Shown here: positions 1-7,548 of the stretch, piece by piece
Layout: every line of letters starts with the position of its first letter
Numbering within the stretch: position 1 is the stretch's first letter
Source: Nitrosomonadales bacterium
Lineage (GTDB): Bacteria > Pseudomonadota > Gammaproteobacteria > Burkholderiales > Gallionellaceae
DNA length: 64,000 nt
Reading direction: 5' to 3'
Assembly: GCA_016223025.1 (NCBI GenBank)
Contig: JACRPU010000010.1
Span: forward strand, 1 to 64,000
Program-made: the position numbers and the translations under genes
Notes under the pieces: model-generated
Told to the model about the DNA's origin: nothing
Database searches by the model: none
The model's input: only the letters and a program-made list of their open reading frames with translations

Positions 1-125
1 CCGGCCAGGATCAGCGTTTGCGGTGTTGAGATGTGCGGCATCGCGTTTGTCGGTGTCGGATCGTAGTTTTTTGTGTTTGTCGTGCCGCGCTGCCATGAAA
101 AAATCAGGGCGGCAGGCAGCGGCGT

Positions 126-2369
126 GTGTCTAAACTTCAGATACTGGAAAGAAAACGCATCGAAAAAGAGCAGGCGCGGCTGGTGGCGATCATCGAGGCA
201 ACCCCGGACATGGTGGCCAGCGGCGACTCGGACGGTCGCGCGACCTACTGCAACCCGGCGGGGTTGCGGATGCTCGGGTTCGAGCGGTTGCAGGAACTGT
301 CGGCGCAGCATTACCTCAACGTCCACCCCGCGTGGGCGGAGAAACTGGTGCGGGAAACCGGCATTCCCCACGCCGTCGCGCACGGCTCGTGGAGCGGGGA
401 AACCGCGCTGTTGCGCGGGGGGCGCGAAATCCCGGTGTCGCAGGTGATCCTCGCGCACAAAGGGGAAGACGGCCAGATCGAATACCTGTCAACCGTGGTG
501 CGCGATATTTCCGCGCTCAAGGAAAGCGAAAGGCGCATCATGCGCCTCAACCGCGTGTACGCGGTGTTGAGCAGCATCAATACCACCATTGTCCGCACCC
601 GCAGCCGCCAGGAGCTGTTTGACGAAACCTGCCGCATCGCGGTGGAACAGGGCCAGTTCCGGTTTGCCTGGGTCGGCCTGTTCGATGCCGAAGGCGCGCA
701 CCTCACCCCGGTGGCCAGAGCGGGTTTCGAGAACGGCTATCTCGACAGGATCGTCCTGTCCACCCGCGACGACACGGCGGGTTGCTTCAGGATGCTGGTG
801 CAGGCGCTGCGCGAAAGCAAGCTGGTCGTCTGCAACGACATCGAAAACGACCCGCGCATGAAGTGCTGGCGGGAAGAGGCGGCGCGCCGGGGCTACCTTT
901 CGATGGCGGTGTTCCCGCTGCGCTGCGGGACGCAGGTGGTGGGGCTGCTCTCGCTTTACGCCGCGGAAAGGGATTTTTTCGACACCGTGGAGATGAAGCT
1001 GCTGGTCGAGATTGATGATGACATTTCGTTCGGGCTCGACCACATCGAAAAGGAAGAGCGCCTCAACTACCTCGCCTACTATGACGACCTGACCGGGCTT
1101 CCCAACCGCGCGCTGTTTTACGACCGGCTAAACCAGATCCTGCCGGTGGCGGAGCGGCAGAAAACCCTGGTGGCGCTGCTGCTGGTCAACCTGGAGCGGA
1201 TGCGCGACATCAACGAGACGCTGGGGCGGGCGGGCGGCGACACCCTGCTCAAAATGGCGGCGCGGCGCCTCGGCGAGTCCGGGATGAACGTGAACCACCT
1301 CGCGCACTTCGGGGCCGGCTACTTCGCGGTGGCGCTGGACAACATCCAGCGGGAAGCGGATGCCGCGCACACTCTGGAGCACGACATTGCCTCCTGTCTG
1401 GCCAAGCCGTTTGCGGTTGGCGGCAAGGAGCTGCGGGTATCGGCCAAGGCGGGCATCGCCCTTTTCCCTTCCGACGGCGCGGATGCCGACACGCTGTTCC
1501 GCAACGCCGATGCGGCGCTGAAGAAAGCCAAGCTGGCCGGCGACAAGTATCTGTTTTACACCCCCGAGCTCAACGCCCGCGTCGCCGAAAACCTCATGCT
1601 CGAAAACAAGCTGCGCCGGGCGCTGGAGCGCGAGCAACTGGTGCTGCATTACCAGCCGAAAATTGACCTCAGGACGGGGAATATCAGCGGGCTGGAGGCG
1701 CTGATGCGCTGGAACGACCCCGATTCCGGCCTGGTGCCGCCGATGCAGTTTATCCCCCTGCTCGAAGAAAGCGGGCTGATCCTCGATGCGGGCCAATGGG
1801 CGCTGGAACAGGCGGCGGCGGATTTCCGGAGGTGGCGCGCAAACGGCCTGCCGACTCCCCGGATTGCGGTCAATGTCTCGGCGTTCCAGTTGCGGCACAA
1901 GGACTTCGTCGGCATGGTGGGGCGCGTGCTGGGCGACGCCGGGGACATGGCCGCCAGCCTGGGAATCGAGATCACCGAAAGCATGATCATGCACGACATC
2001 GAGGCCAGCATCCGGAAACTCCAGGTCATCCGGGACATGGGGCTGGAAATAGCGGTGGATGATTTCGGCACCGGCTATTCCTCGCTCAGCTATATCGCCC
2101 GGCTGCCCGTCAACACGCTGAAAATTGACCGCTCCTTCATTGCCCATATAACCAGCAGGGCGACCGACATCAGCATCACTTCGGCGATCGTTTCCCTGGG
2201 GCGCTCGCTGGGCCTGAAAGTCATCGCCGAAGGCGTCGAAACCGAAGGGCAAAAGACCTTGCTGCAACAGCTCGGCTGCGACGAGATGCAGGGCTACCTC
2301 TTCAGCAAACCGCTGCCCTCCGCGGAAATGGAGACGATGCTGCGCCGGGGAATAAATGAGCGGCCCTGA
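126..2369 (+). CDS. PAS-GAF-GGDEF(degenerate)-EAL c-di-GMP phosphodiesterase
   Basis: Predicted cytoplasmic sensor that hydrolyses c-di-GMP. The 747 residues read as a PAS fold (about 20-135), a GAF-type domain (about 150-310), a GGDEF-type domain (about 318-480) and an EAL domain (about 500-745). The cyclase signature is degenerate: GAGYF stands where GGDEF should be (residues 396-400). The EAL domain keeps its hallmarks: E-A-L at 524-526, ITES, VDDFGTGYSSL, LKIDRSF and AEGVET. So the GGDEF part is probably a regulatory pseudo-enzyme and the EAL part active. The start is a GTG; an in-frame TGA lies 28 bases upstream and no ATG lies between, and the Shine-Dalgarno is weak. It overlaps the next gene by 14 bases, so the pair is probably translationally coupled. 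No membrane segment is seen. Confidence 0.88.
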   Translation: MSKLQILERKRIEKEQARLVAIIEATPDMVASGDSDGRATYCNPAGLRMLGFERLQELSAQHYLNVHPAWAEKLVRETGIPHAVAHGSWSGETALLRGGREIPVSQVILAHKGEDGQIEYLSTVVRDISALKESERRIMRLNRVYAVLSSINTTIVRTRSRQELFDETCRIAVEQGQFRFAWVGLFDAEGAHLTPVARAGFENGYLDRIVLSTRDDTAGCFRMLVQALRESKLVVCNDIENDPRMKCWREEAARRGYLSMAVFPLRCGTQVVGLLSLYAAERDFFDTVEMKLLVEIDDDISFGLDHIEKEERLNYLAYYDDLTGLPNRALFYDRLNQILPVAERQKTLVALLLVNLERMRDINETLGRAGGDTLLKMAARRLGESGMNVNHLAHFGAGYFAVALDNIQREADAAHTLEHDIASCLAKPFAVGGKELRVSAKAGIALFPSDGADADTLFRNADAALKKAKLAGDKYLFYTPELNARVAENLMLENKLRRALEREQLVLHYQPKIDLRTGNISGLEALMRWNDPDSGLVPPMQFIPLLEESGLILDAGQWALEQAAADFRRWRANGLPTPRIAVNVSAFQLRHKDFVGMVGRVLGDAGDMAASLGIEITESMIMHDIEASIRKLQVIRDMGLEIAVDDFGTGYSSLSYIARLPVNTLKIDRSFIAHITSRATDISITSAIVSLGRSLGLKVIAEGVETEGQKTLLQQLGCDEMQGYLFSKPLPSAEMETMLRRGINERP

Positions 2370-4386
2370 CCCGCTGCCCCGCCCGCCCCTGCCGCAGCGG
2401 ACCCATTTCGGTTTTCTGCTGCCCTGGATGGTGCTCGTCTTCGGCCTGCTTATCACGCACCAGTTGTGGCGGCACGCGCAGCAGAGCGCCGAAGAGGCGC
2501 TGCAAGCGGATTTCGATTCTCTCGTGCGCGAGACAAACGGCCATATCGAACAGCGCATGGCGGTCTACGAGCAGGTGCTGCGCGGGGCGGACGGCCTGTT
2601 CGCCCACGCCGGCGTCGTGACGCGCGGGGAGTTCCGCGACTACATCGCCCGCTTGCGCCTGAAAGAAAGCTACCCCGGCATCCAGGGAATACGATTCTCC
2701 CCCGTCGTGCCGCTGGCAGAAAAAGAACGCCACATCGCCGCCATGCGCCTGGAAGGCATGGCCGGATATTCCATTCACCCGGAGGGCGTGCGCGATTTCT
2801 ACGCGCCGGTGATGTACACCGAGCCGCATGACGTGCGCAACCGGGTGATTTTCGGTTACGACACCTACTCCGACCGGGATCAGCCCGTGCCCGGCGAACA
2901 CGTTGCCGGGGAGCGCCGCGCCGCCATGGAGCAGGCGCGCGATACCGGCAATGCCGTCATTTCCGGCAAGGTCAAACTGCTGTTCGAGACCGGCAAGGAT
3001 ATGCAGGCCGGTTTCCTGATGTTTCTGCCCGTGTACCGGTACGGCGCGCCGCACGGCACCCTCGCCGAGCGCCGCGCCAACCTCATCGGCTGGATCAGCC
3101 TGGTATTCCGCATGGGCGATCTTATGGCCGGCATCCTCGGCGAGCGCGCCGCCGAGATGGACACCGAAATTTTTGACGGCGAGAAAATATCGGAAAAGAC
3201 GCTGATGCTCGATACCGACGGCGTTCCGCTCGCCCTTATCAAATCGTCCGATCCGCGATTCAGCGCCGTTGACCGCCTCAAGATCGCCAGCCATATCTGG
3301 ACGGTGGCAAACTATTCCCTGCCAGATCTTGAAGCGCAGATGGACAGGAGCAAACCGCAACTCATCGGCAACGGCGGCATCGTCACCAGCATATTGCTCG
3401 CCCTGCTCACCTGGCTGCTGGTGCATGGCCGGGAGCGCGCCCTGCAGGCGGCGCGCAGGATGAACCGGGAACTGATCGAGCGCGAAGAGCGGCTGCGGCT
3501 CGCCGCCACCGTATTCGAAACCGTGGACGAGGCGGTGATGGTGACCAACCCGGACAACCGCATCATCGCGGTCAACCCGTCGTTCACGCGGATCACCGGC
3601 TACTCCGCCGACGAGGTGATCGGCAGGAACCCGCGCATGTTTTCCTCCGGCAAGCACCCGCCAGAATTCTTCAGGGAGCTATGGGAAGCGCTGCTCGCCA
3701 AAGGCATCTGGAAAGGCGAGCTGTGGAACTGCCGCAAGAACGGCGAGGTTTACGTCGGCTGGTTTTCCTTCAACCGGGTATTCGATGAAACGGGCAACCT
3801 CACCCACTACGTATCGGTGTTTTCCGACATCAGCGAGCGCAAGGCCGCAGAAGAGCGCATCCGCCAGATGGCGCATTACGACCGGCTCACCAATCTGCCC
3901 AACCGCGCGCTGTTCAGCGACCGCTTCCGGCAGGCGCTCGCGAAAGCCCTACGGGACAGAACGCGCATGGCGCTGCTGTTCATAGACCTCGACAAGTTCA
4001 AGCCGGTCAACGACACGCACGGCCACAACGTGGGCGATATGCTGCTGGTGGAAGTGGCGAAGCGTTTGCAGTATTGCGTGCGCGGCTCCGACACCGTGTC
4101 GCGGGTGGGCGGCGACGAATTCATCGTGCTGCTGGCGACCATCGAGAAGGAACAGGATGCCATGATGGTCGCGGAGAAAATCCGCGGCGCCCTCAACCAG
4201 CCGTTCGAGCTGGCCGGGCTGGTTCTGCACATTTCTTCCAGCATCGGCGTCGCCCTCTATCCGGAACACGGCAGCGACGAGGAGCAACTATGCAAGTGCG
4301 CCGACATTGCCATGTACCGCGCCAAGGAAAACGGGCGCGACAACGCGCAGCTCTACCGCGCGGAGATGGAGAAAGTCAGCCGGTGA
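2356..4386 (+). CDS. CHASE-PAS-GGDEF membrane diguanylate cyclase
   Basis: Predicted inner-membrane sensor that makes c-di-GMP from GTP. A hydrophobic segment near residues 19-38 and another near 336-356 flank a periplasmic CHASE-like domain (about 75-290, with the family-like stretch YPGIQGIRFSPVVP). A PAS domain follows (about 378-490, NPSFTRITGYSADEVIG), then a GGDEF domain with an intact GGDEF at residues 585-589 and a DLTNLPNR-like opening. CHASE domains usually bind small extracellular ligands; which one cannot be told here. The ATG lies inside the end of the upstream phosphodiesterase gene, so an opposing cyclase and phosphodiesterase are made from one transcript. A repeat element follows the stop codon. 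Confidence 0.88.
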   Translation: MSGPDPLPRPPLPQRTHFGFLLPWMVLVFGLLITHQLWRHAQQSAEEALQADFDSLVRETNGHIEQRMAVYEQVLRGADGLFAHAGVVTRGEFRDYIARLRLKESYPGIQGIRFSPVVPLAEKERHIAAMRLEGMAGYSIHPEGVRDFYAPVMYTEPHDVRNRVIFGYDTYSDRDQPVPGEHVAGERRAAMEQARDTGNAVISGKVKLLFETGKDMQAGFLMFLPVYRYGAPHGTLAERRANLIGWISLVFRMGDLMAGILGERAAEMDTEIFDGEKISEKTLMLDTDGVPLALIKSSDPRFSAVDRLKIASHIWTVANYSLPDLEAQMDRSKPQLIGNGGIVTSILLALLTWLLVHGRERALQAARRMNRELIEREERLRLAATVFETVDEAVMVTNPDNRIIAVNPSFTRITGYSADEVIGRNPRMFSSGKHPPEFFRELWEALLAKGIWKGELWNCRKNGEVYVGWFSFNRVFDETGNLTHYVSVFSDISERKAAEERIRQMAHYDRLTNLPNRALFSDRFRQALAKALRDRTRMALLFIDLDKFKPVNDTHGHNVGDMLLVEVAKRLQYCVRGSDTVSRVGGDEFIVLLATIEKEQDAMMVAEKIRGALNQPFELAGLVLHISSSIGVALYPEHGSDEEQLCKCADIAMYRAKENGRDNAQLYRAEMEKVSR

Positions 4387-4442
4387 TTCCCGCCCGTCAC
4401 CACCCGGCACGATGGTAGGCCGGATGGGCGTGGCGATGATAA

Positions 4443-4693
4443 AGGGCGCTTCTAAAAATTCAGAGTTCGCCCAAATGCCCCACAAGGGGACGCCGATCCG
4501 CTACGGGCAAAAGTAGCCCGTGCGGAGTCGTCAGCAAGGCGTGGAAAAAATTTGCGAGCATCCGCTACGCGGATTGCCTGCTTACCCCACGTCGCAGCGC
4601 CGCATATAGCGCCGCATATGGATGATATGTAAGCAAGAAATTTTTTCCGCAACGCAGCAGTTGGGATGAAATGTGGATTTTTAGAAGTGCCCT
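4443..4693. repeat. MITE-like element, copy 1 (inverted ends AGGGC.CTTCTAAAAAT)
   Basis: The segment starts with AGGGCGCTTCTAAAAATTCA and ends with the near-perfect reverse complement (the end reads AGGGCACTTCTAAAAATCCA on the other strand, 18 of 20 matching). It encodes nothing obvious. Its reverse complement shares the inner blocks GCGTTGC, TTGCTTACATATCA and CATATGCGGCGC with a shorter element at 17521-17663, so the two are relatives in opposite orientation. It fills most of the 355-base gap between the cyclase gene and the thioredoxin gene. Possible 2-base flanking duplication AA; no transposase nearby. Confidence 0.72.
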
Positions 4694-4741
4694 AAAATCT
4701 GTTCCCGGTCACACCCGCCCATAACCCGAAAGGCCTGTCGC

Positions 4742-5251
4742 ATGAAAGCAATTATTCTCTTCTGCATATTGTTGGCAGGAATCCCCGCAACCGCTGCGGC
4801 GGGCACTCCCGGAGAGGTGGAGGTGGGCGGTTATTTGCGCGAGGCGACATTGAACGGGTTTTCCGGCAAGCCCAGAAAATTTTCCGATTTCCGGGGCAGG
4901 CCGCTGATCATCAATGTCTGGGCCAGTTGGTGCAGCCCCTGCCGGGCGGAGATGGGATCGCTGGAGCAGCTCGCGCGCCGGTTCGGAGGCAGGCAGTTCA
5001 ACATCATCGGGATTTCCACCGATGACGACGGCTATGCTGCCGCAGCCTTCATCAAGAAATCGAAGATCACCTTCGAGAACTTTCTCGACAGCAAGGTGTT
5101 CCTGGAAAACATGCTGGGCGCCAACACGATCCCATTGACCGTTCTGGTGGACGCCAAAGGCCGCGTGCTGCTGAAAGTCAGGGGAAACCACCAGTGGGAC
5201 AGCCCGGAATATCTGGACTTGATCGGAAAGACCTTCGGCATGAAGTTGTAG
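4742..5251 (+). CDS. TlpA/ResA-like periplasmic thiol-disulfide oxidoreductase
   Basis: A 169-residue exported thioredoxin-fold protein. The N-terminus is a clear signal peptide (MKAIILFCILLAGIPATAAAG). The redox motif is WASWCSPC with the CxxC around residues 61-64, and the cis-proline loop is TIPLTV. This is the arrangement of the TlpA/ResA/DsbE group, which reduces periplasmic disulfides, often in cytochrome c maturation; no cytochrome genes are nearby, so the substrate is open. GAAAGG about eight bases before the ATG supports the start. It stands alone between a MITE-like element and a palindrome pair, convergent with nnrS. Confidence 0.85.
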   Translation: MKAIILFCILLAGIPATAAAGTPGEVEVGGYLREATLNGFSGKPRKFSDFRGRPLIINVWASWCSPCRAEMGSLEQLARRFGGRQFNIIGISTDDDGYAAAAFIKKSKITFENFLDSKVFLENMLGANTIPLTVLVDAKGRVLLKVRGNHQWDSPEYLDLIGKTFGMKL

Positions 5252-5293
5252 CCGGAGCTTGCCAGGGAGCCGCAGCGAGCGGGACGCTTCTGT

Positions 5294-5352
5294 GGGTGCG
5301 AATTCATTCGCACGAATAACCGGGCCGGTTGGGCGCGAATGAATTCGCACCC
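5294..5352. repeat. Inverted pair of GTGCGAAT..ATTCGCAC palindromes
   Basis: Two copies of the 18-base palindrome GTGCGAATTCATTCGCAC stand head to head (5296-5313 and about 5334-5351), separated by about 20 bases, so the whole segment can also fold as one long hairpin. It sits between the convergent tlpA-like and nnrS genes and could act as a bidirectional end structure. Related copies occur at 20291-20340 and 50651-50668. Confidence 0.75.
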
Positions 5353-5385
5353 GCCACCCCCGCCTTCCGGTTTATCCGCAACCTC

Positions 5386-6621
5386 TCAATGCTCCTTGCC
5401 GTCCACCCTCGGGCCGAGAAGAAAAGGGGCCAGGCGCCACCCGATCAGCGCATAACAGATCGTCCAGCCAAGAGCCGACAGCAGGATGCATGCCTGATAA
5501 GATGCGGGCCAGATCTGCGGCGGAACGATCCGCACCAGGCCGGCTGCCCCGCAAATCAGGATGGCAGACTTGTCGCTTCCGGTGAAAAGAATTTTGCGAC
5601 CCGTGTGGCCCAGGCTGATGCGGACCAGCATCGCCGGGATAATCAGCCCCATGCATAACAGGGTGAAAACATGCGCCGAAACATTGCCGACGGTATCCAG
5701 TTTTCCGGCAAGACGCAGGCATTCGAGAAAAAGGCCGGCCACGAGACTCAGATACCCGGCATACATCACGCCTATATCCAACCGGCTCAACCCCTGTAAC
5801 GGCTTCCAGAAAAAAAACCGCACCAGGAGCAGCGTCGCGGTTGCCGCCAGCACGACAACCGCGACGTAAACCGGCAAAACGCCTGCAAAAACTGCGGCCA
5901 GCGCACCCAGCCTGATGGCTGCATCCAGCCTGCGGTTTCTCGGTATGTCCACCCCGAAAGCGGCTCTCATGAACTGGGACAGCGTGCGCTCCAGCATGAT
6001 GACTACCGCCAGCCGGAACAGGCCAAGCGTCATGGTCCACCCCAGCTCGAAATATTGTTCGCTCAACAGCAGGTTTTTGCTCAGCAGGAACAAGGGAAGC
6101 GCCAGGATGAACAGCCAGTTCTCGGGATAGCTGTCGTTCTTGCGGTGCGCGACGAGTGTCCACAGCAGCAGCGCCAGCATCAGCAGCATGAAGGCGCTGT
6201 GCAGGGCGAACAGCAGCGCCGCCGGAAAACCGGAGGGAAGCAGAAAAGCGAGCCTGTCCGCGAGCCAGAGCGCGGCCAGCACAAATAAAACCGGCCCGTG
6301 GAAACCGCGAATCTTGACCCAGTTCTTGGTGGCGGTCAGCAGGAACCCTCCCAGCACGGCCCAGCCGAACCCGTAAAACATTTCGTGGGCGTGCCATTGT
6401 TGCGGTGTCAAGCCGGAGCGGAGAACGAGATGGCCGGAAAGCACCAGCAGCCATAACAGCGGGAGCAGGGCGCCGCTGACGATGCCCAGGATGAAGAACG
6501 GCCTGAACCCGACGAGCCAGACCGGCTGCCGGAAAAAAGATGGGGGTGCTTTTGCTGGGTTCACGTCGGATTGCTGCCGGATTAACTGGATTGCGGTTTT
6601 ATAGCATACCTTGAACCGCAA
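5386..6621 (-). CDS. nnrS: NnrS family multi-helix membrane protein
   Basis: A 411-residue, very hydrophobic protein with about twelve predicted transmembrane segments. It matches the NnrS family: the N-terminal PVWLVGFRPFFILG and the HAHEMFYGFGWAVLGGFLLTATKNW block are family hallmarks, with His residues that could bind heme or metal. NnrS proteins are heme- and copper-containing membrane proteins linked to nitric oxide stress and denitrification; the exact chemistry is unsettled. The longest frame begins at TTG (6621); an internal GTG at about codon 20 (before NPAKAPPSFF) is a possible alternative start. It is divergent from map. No nitrite or nitric oxide reductase genes are visible, so a protective role is more likely than a pathway role. 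Confidence 0.88.
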   Translation of the reverse strand: MRFKVCYKTAIQLIRQQSDVNPAKAPPSFFRQPVWLVGFRPFFILGIVSGALLPLLWLLVLSGHLVLRSGLTPQQWHAHEMFYGFGWAVLGGFLLTATKNWVKIRGFHGPVLFVLAALWLADRLAFLLPSGFPAALLFALHSAFMLLMLALLLWTLVAHRKNDSYPENWLFILALPLFLLSKNLLLSEQYFELGWTMTLGLFRLAVVIMLERTLSQFMRAAFGVDIPRNRRLDAAIRLGALAAVFAGVLPVYVAVVVLAATATLLLVRFFFWKPLQGLSRLDIGVMYAGYLSLVAGLFLECLRLAGKLDTVGNVSAHVFTLLCMGLIIPAMLVRISLGHTGRKILFTGSDKSAILICGAAGLVRIVPPQIWPASYQACILLSALGWTICYALIGWRLAPFLLGPRVDGKEH

Positions 6622-6677
6622 AGCGTTCGCTTATCGCCGAGTGGATAAATTTGCCCGCCGGAAATGTTCCGTGCAAG

Positions 6678-6706
6678 TTGTTATTGCCGCCGCTATCCAC
6701 TATCCT
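6678..6706 (+). promoter_or_regulatory. Candidate sigma70 promoter for map
   Basis: TTGTTA and TATCCT are separated by 17 bases, with the map ATG at 6735 giving a leader of about 20-25 bases. Spacing is ideal, boxes are moderate matches. Confidence 0.4.
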
Positions 6707-6734
6707 TTGCCGCTTCCCAACCACGCGAACCATC

Positions 6735-7529
6735 ATGGCTGCCAGCATCAAAACCCCGGAGGAAATCACCAGAATGCGCATTGCCGGACTGTTGGCCAGC
6801 GAAGTGCTGGACTACATCGCCCCGTTTGTGCGCGCCGGTTTCTCCACCGCCGAAATAGACCGGCTATGCCACGACTACATGGTGGGCGTGCAGCAGTGTA
6901 CGCCCGCCCCGCTCAATTACGCGCCGCGCGGGCATGCCCCCTACCCGAAATCCATTTGCACCTCGATCAACCACCAGGTTTGCCACGGTGTGCCGGGCGA
7001 CAGGAAGCTCAAGAACGGCGACATCCTGAACATAGATATCACCACCATCAAGGATGGCTACCACGGCGACACCAGCCGCATGTTCTATATCGGCGAACCT
7101 TCCATCCAGGCGCGGCGCCTGTGCGAGCACACCTTTCTGGCGATGTGGCGCGGCATCCGCGCCGTCAGGCCGGGCGCGCACCTGGGCGACATCGGGCACG
7201 CCATCCAGAGTTATATCGAGGCGCAAGGATACAGCGTGGTGCGCGAGTTCTGCGGGCACGGCATCGGCCGGCAATTTCACGAAGAGCCGCAGGTGCTGCA
7301 CTACGGCAAACCCGGTAGCGGCATGAAACTGGAGGCCGGCATGGTTTTCACCATCGAGCCGATGATCAACGCGGGCAAGGCCGCCATCAGGCAACTGGGG
7401 GATGGTTGGACCATCGTGACCGGCGACCACAGCCTGTCGGCGCAGTGGGAGCACACCGTGCTGGTAACCGGAACCGGCCATGAAGTGCTGACCCTGTCCG
7501 CCGGTTCCCCGCCGCCCCCCGCGCAATAA
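6735..7529 (+). CDS. map: Type I methionine aminopeptidase
   Basis: Removes the N-terminal methionine from new proteins. The 264-residue product MAASIKTPEEITRMR... carries all five metal ligands of the pita-bread fold: Asp in NIDITT, Asp in HGDTSR, His in GHGIGR, Glu in TIEPM and Glu in QWEHT. The open frame extends upstream to 6651, but that stretch has no family similarity; the ATG at 6735 gives the normal length. The tail ends in a short Ser/Pro-rich run (SAGSPPPPAQ). It lies 19 bases before glnD in the same direction, as in other proteobacteria, without rpsB next to it. Divergent from nnrS. Confidence 0.95.
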   Translation: MAASIKTPEEITRMRIAGLLASEVLDYIAPFVRAGFSTAEIDRLCHDYMVGVQQCTPAPLNYAPRGHAPYPKSICTSINHQVCHGVPGDRKLKNGDILNIDITTIKDGYHGDTSRMFYIGEPSIQARRLCEHTFLAMWRGIRAVRPGAHLGDIGHAIQSYIEAQGYSVVREFCGHGIGRQFHEEPQVLHYGKPGSGMKLEAGMVFTIEPMINAGKAAIRQLGDGWTIVTGDHSLSAQWEHTVLVTGTGHEVLTLSAGSPPPPAQ

Positions 7530-7548
7530 GCCGTGTAAGCTTAAACCC

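Noticed and set aside
73-447. 124-residue frame overlapping the start of the PAS-GAF-GGDEF-EAL gene
   Set aside because: Arg/Trp-rich shadow in another frame of the PAS-coding region.
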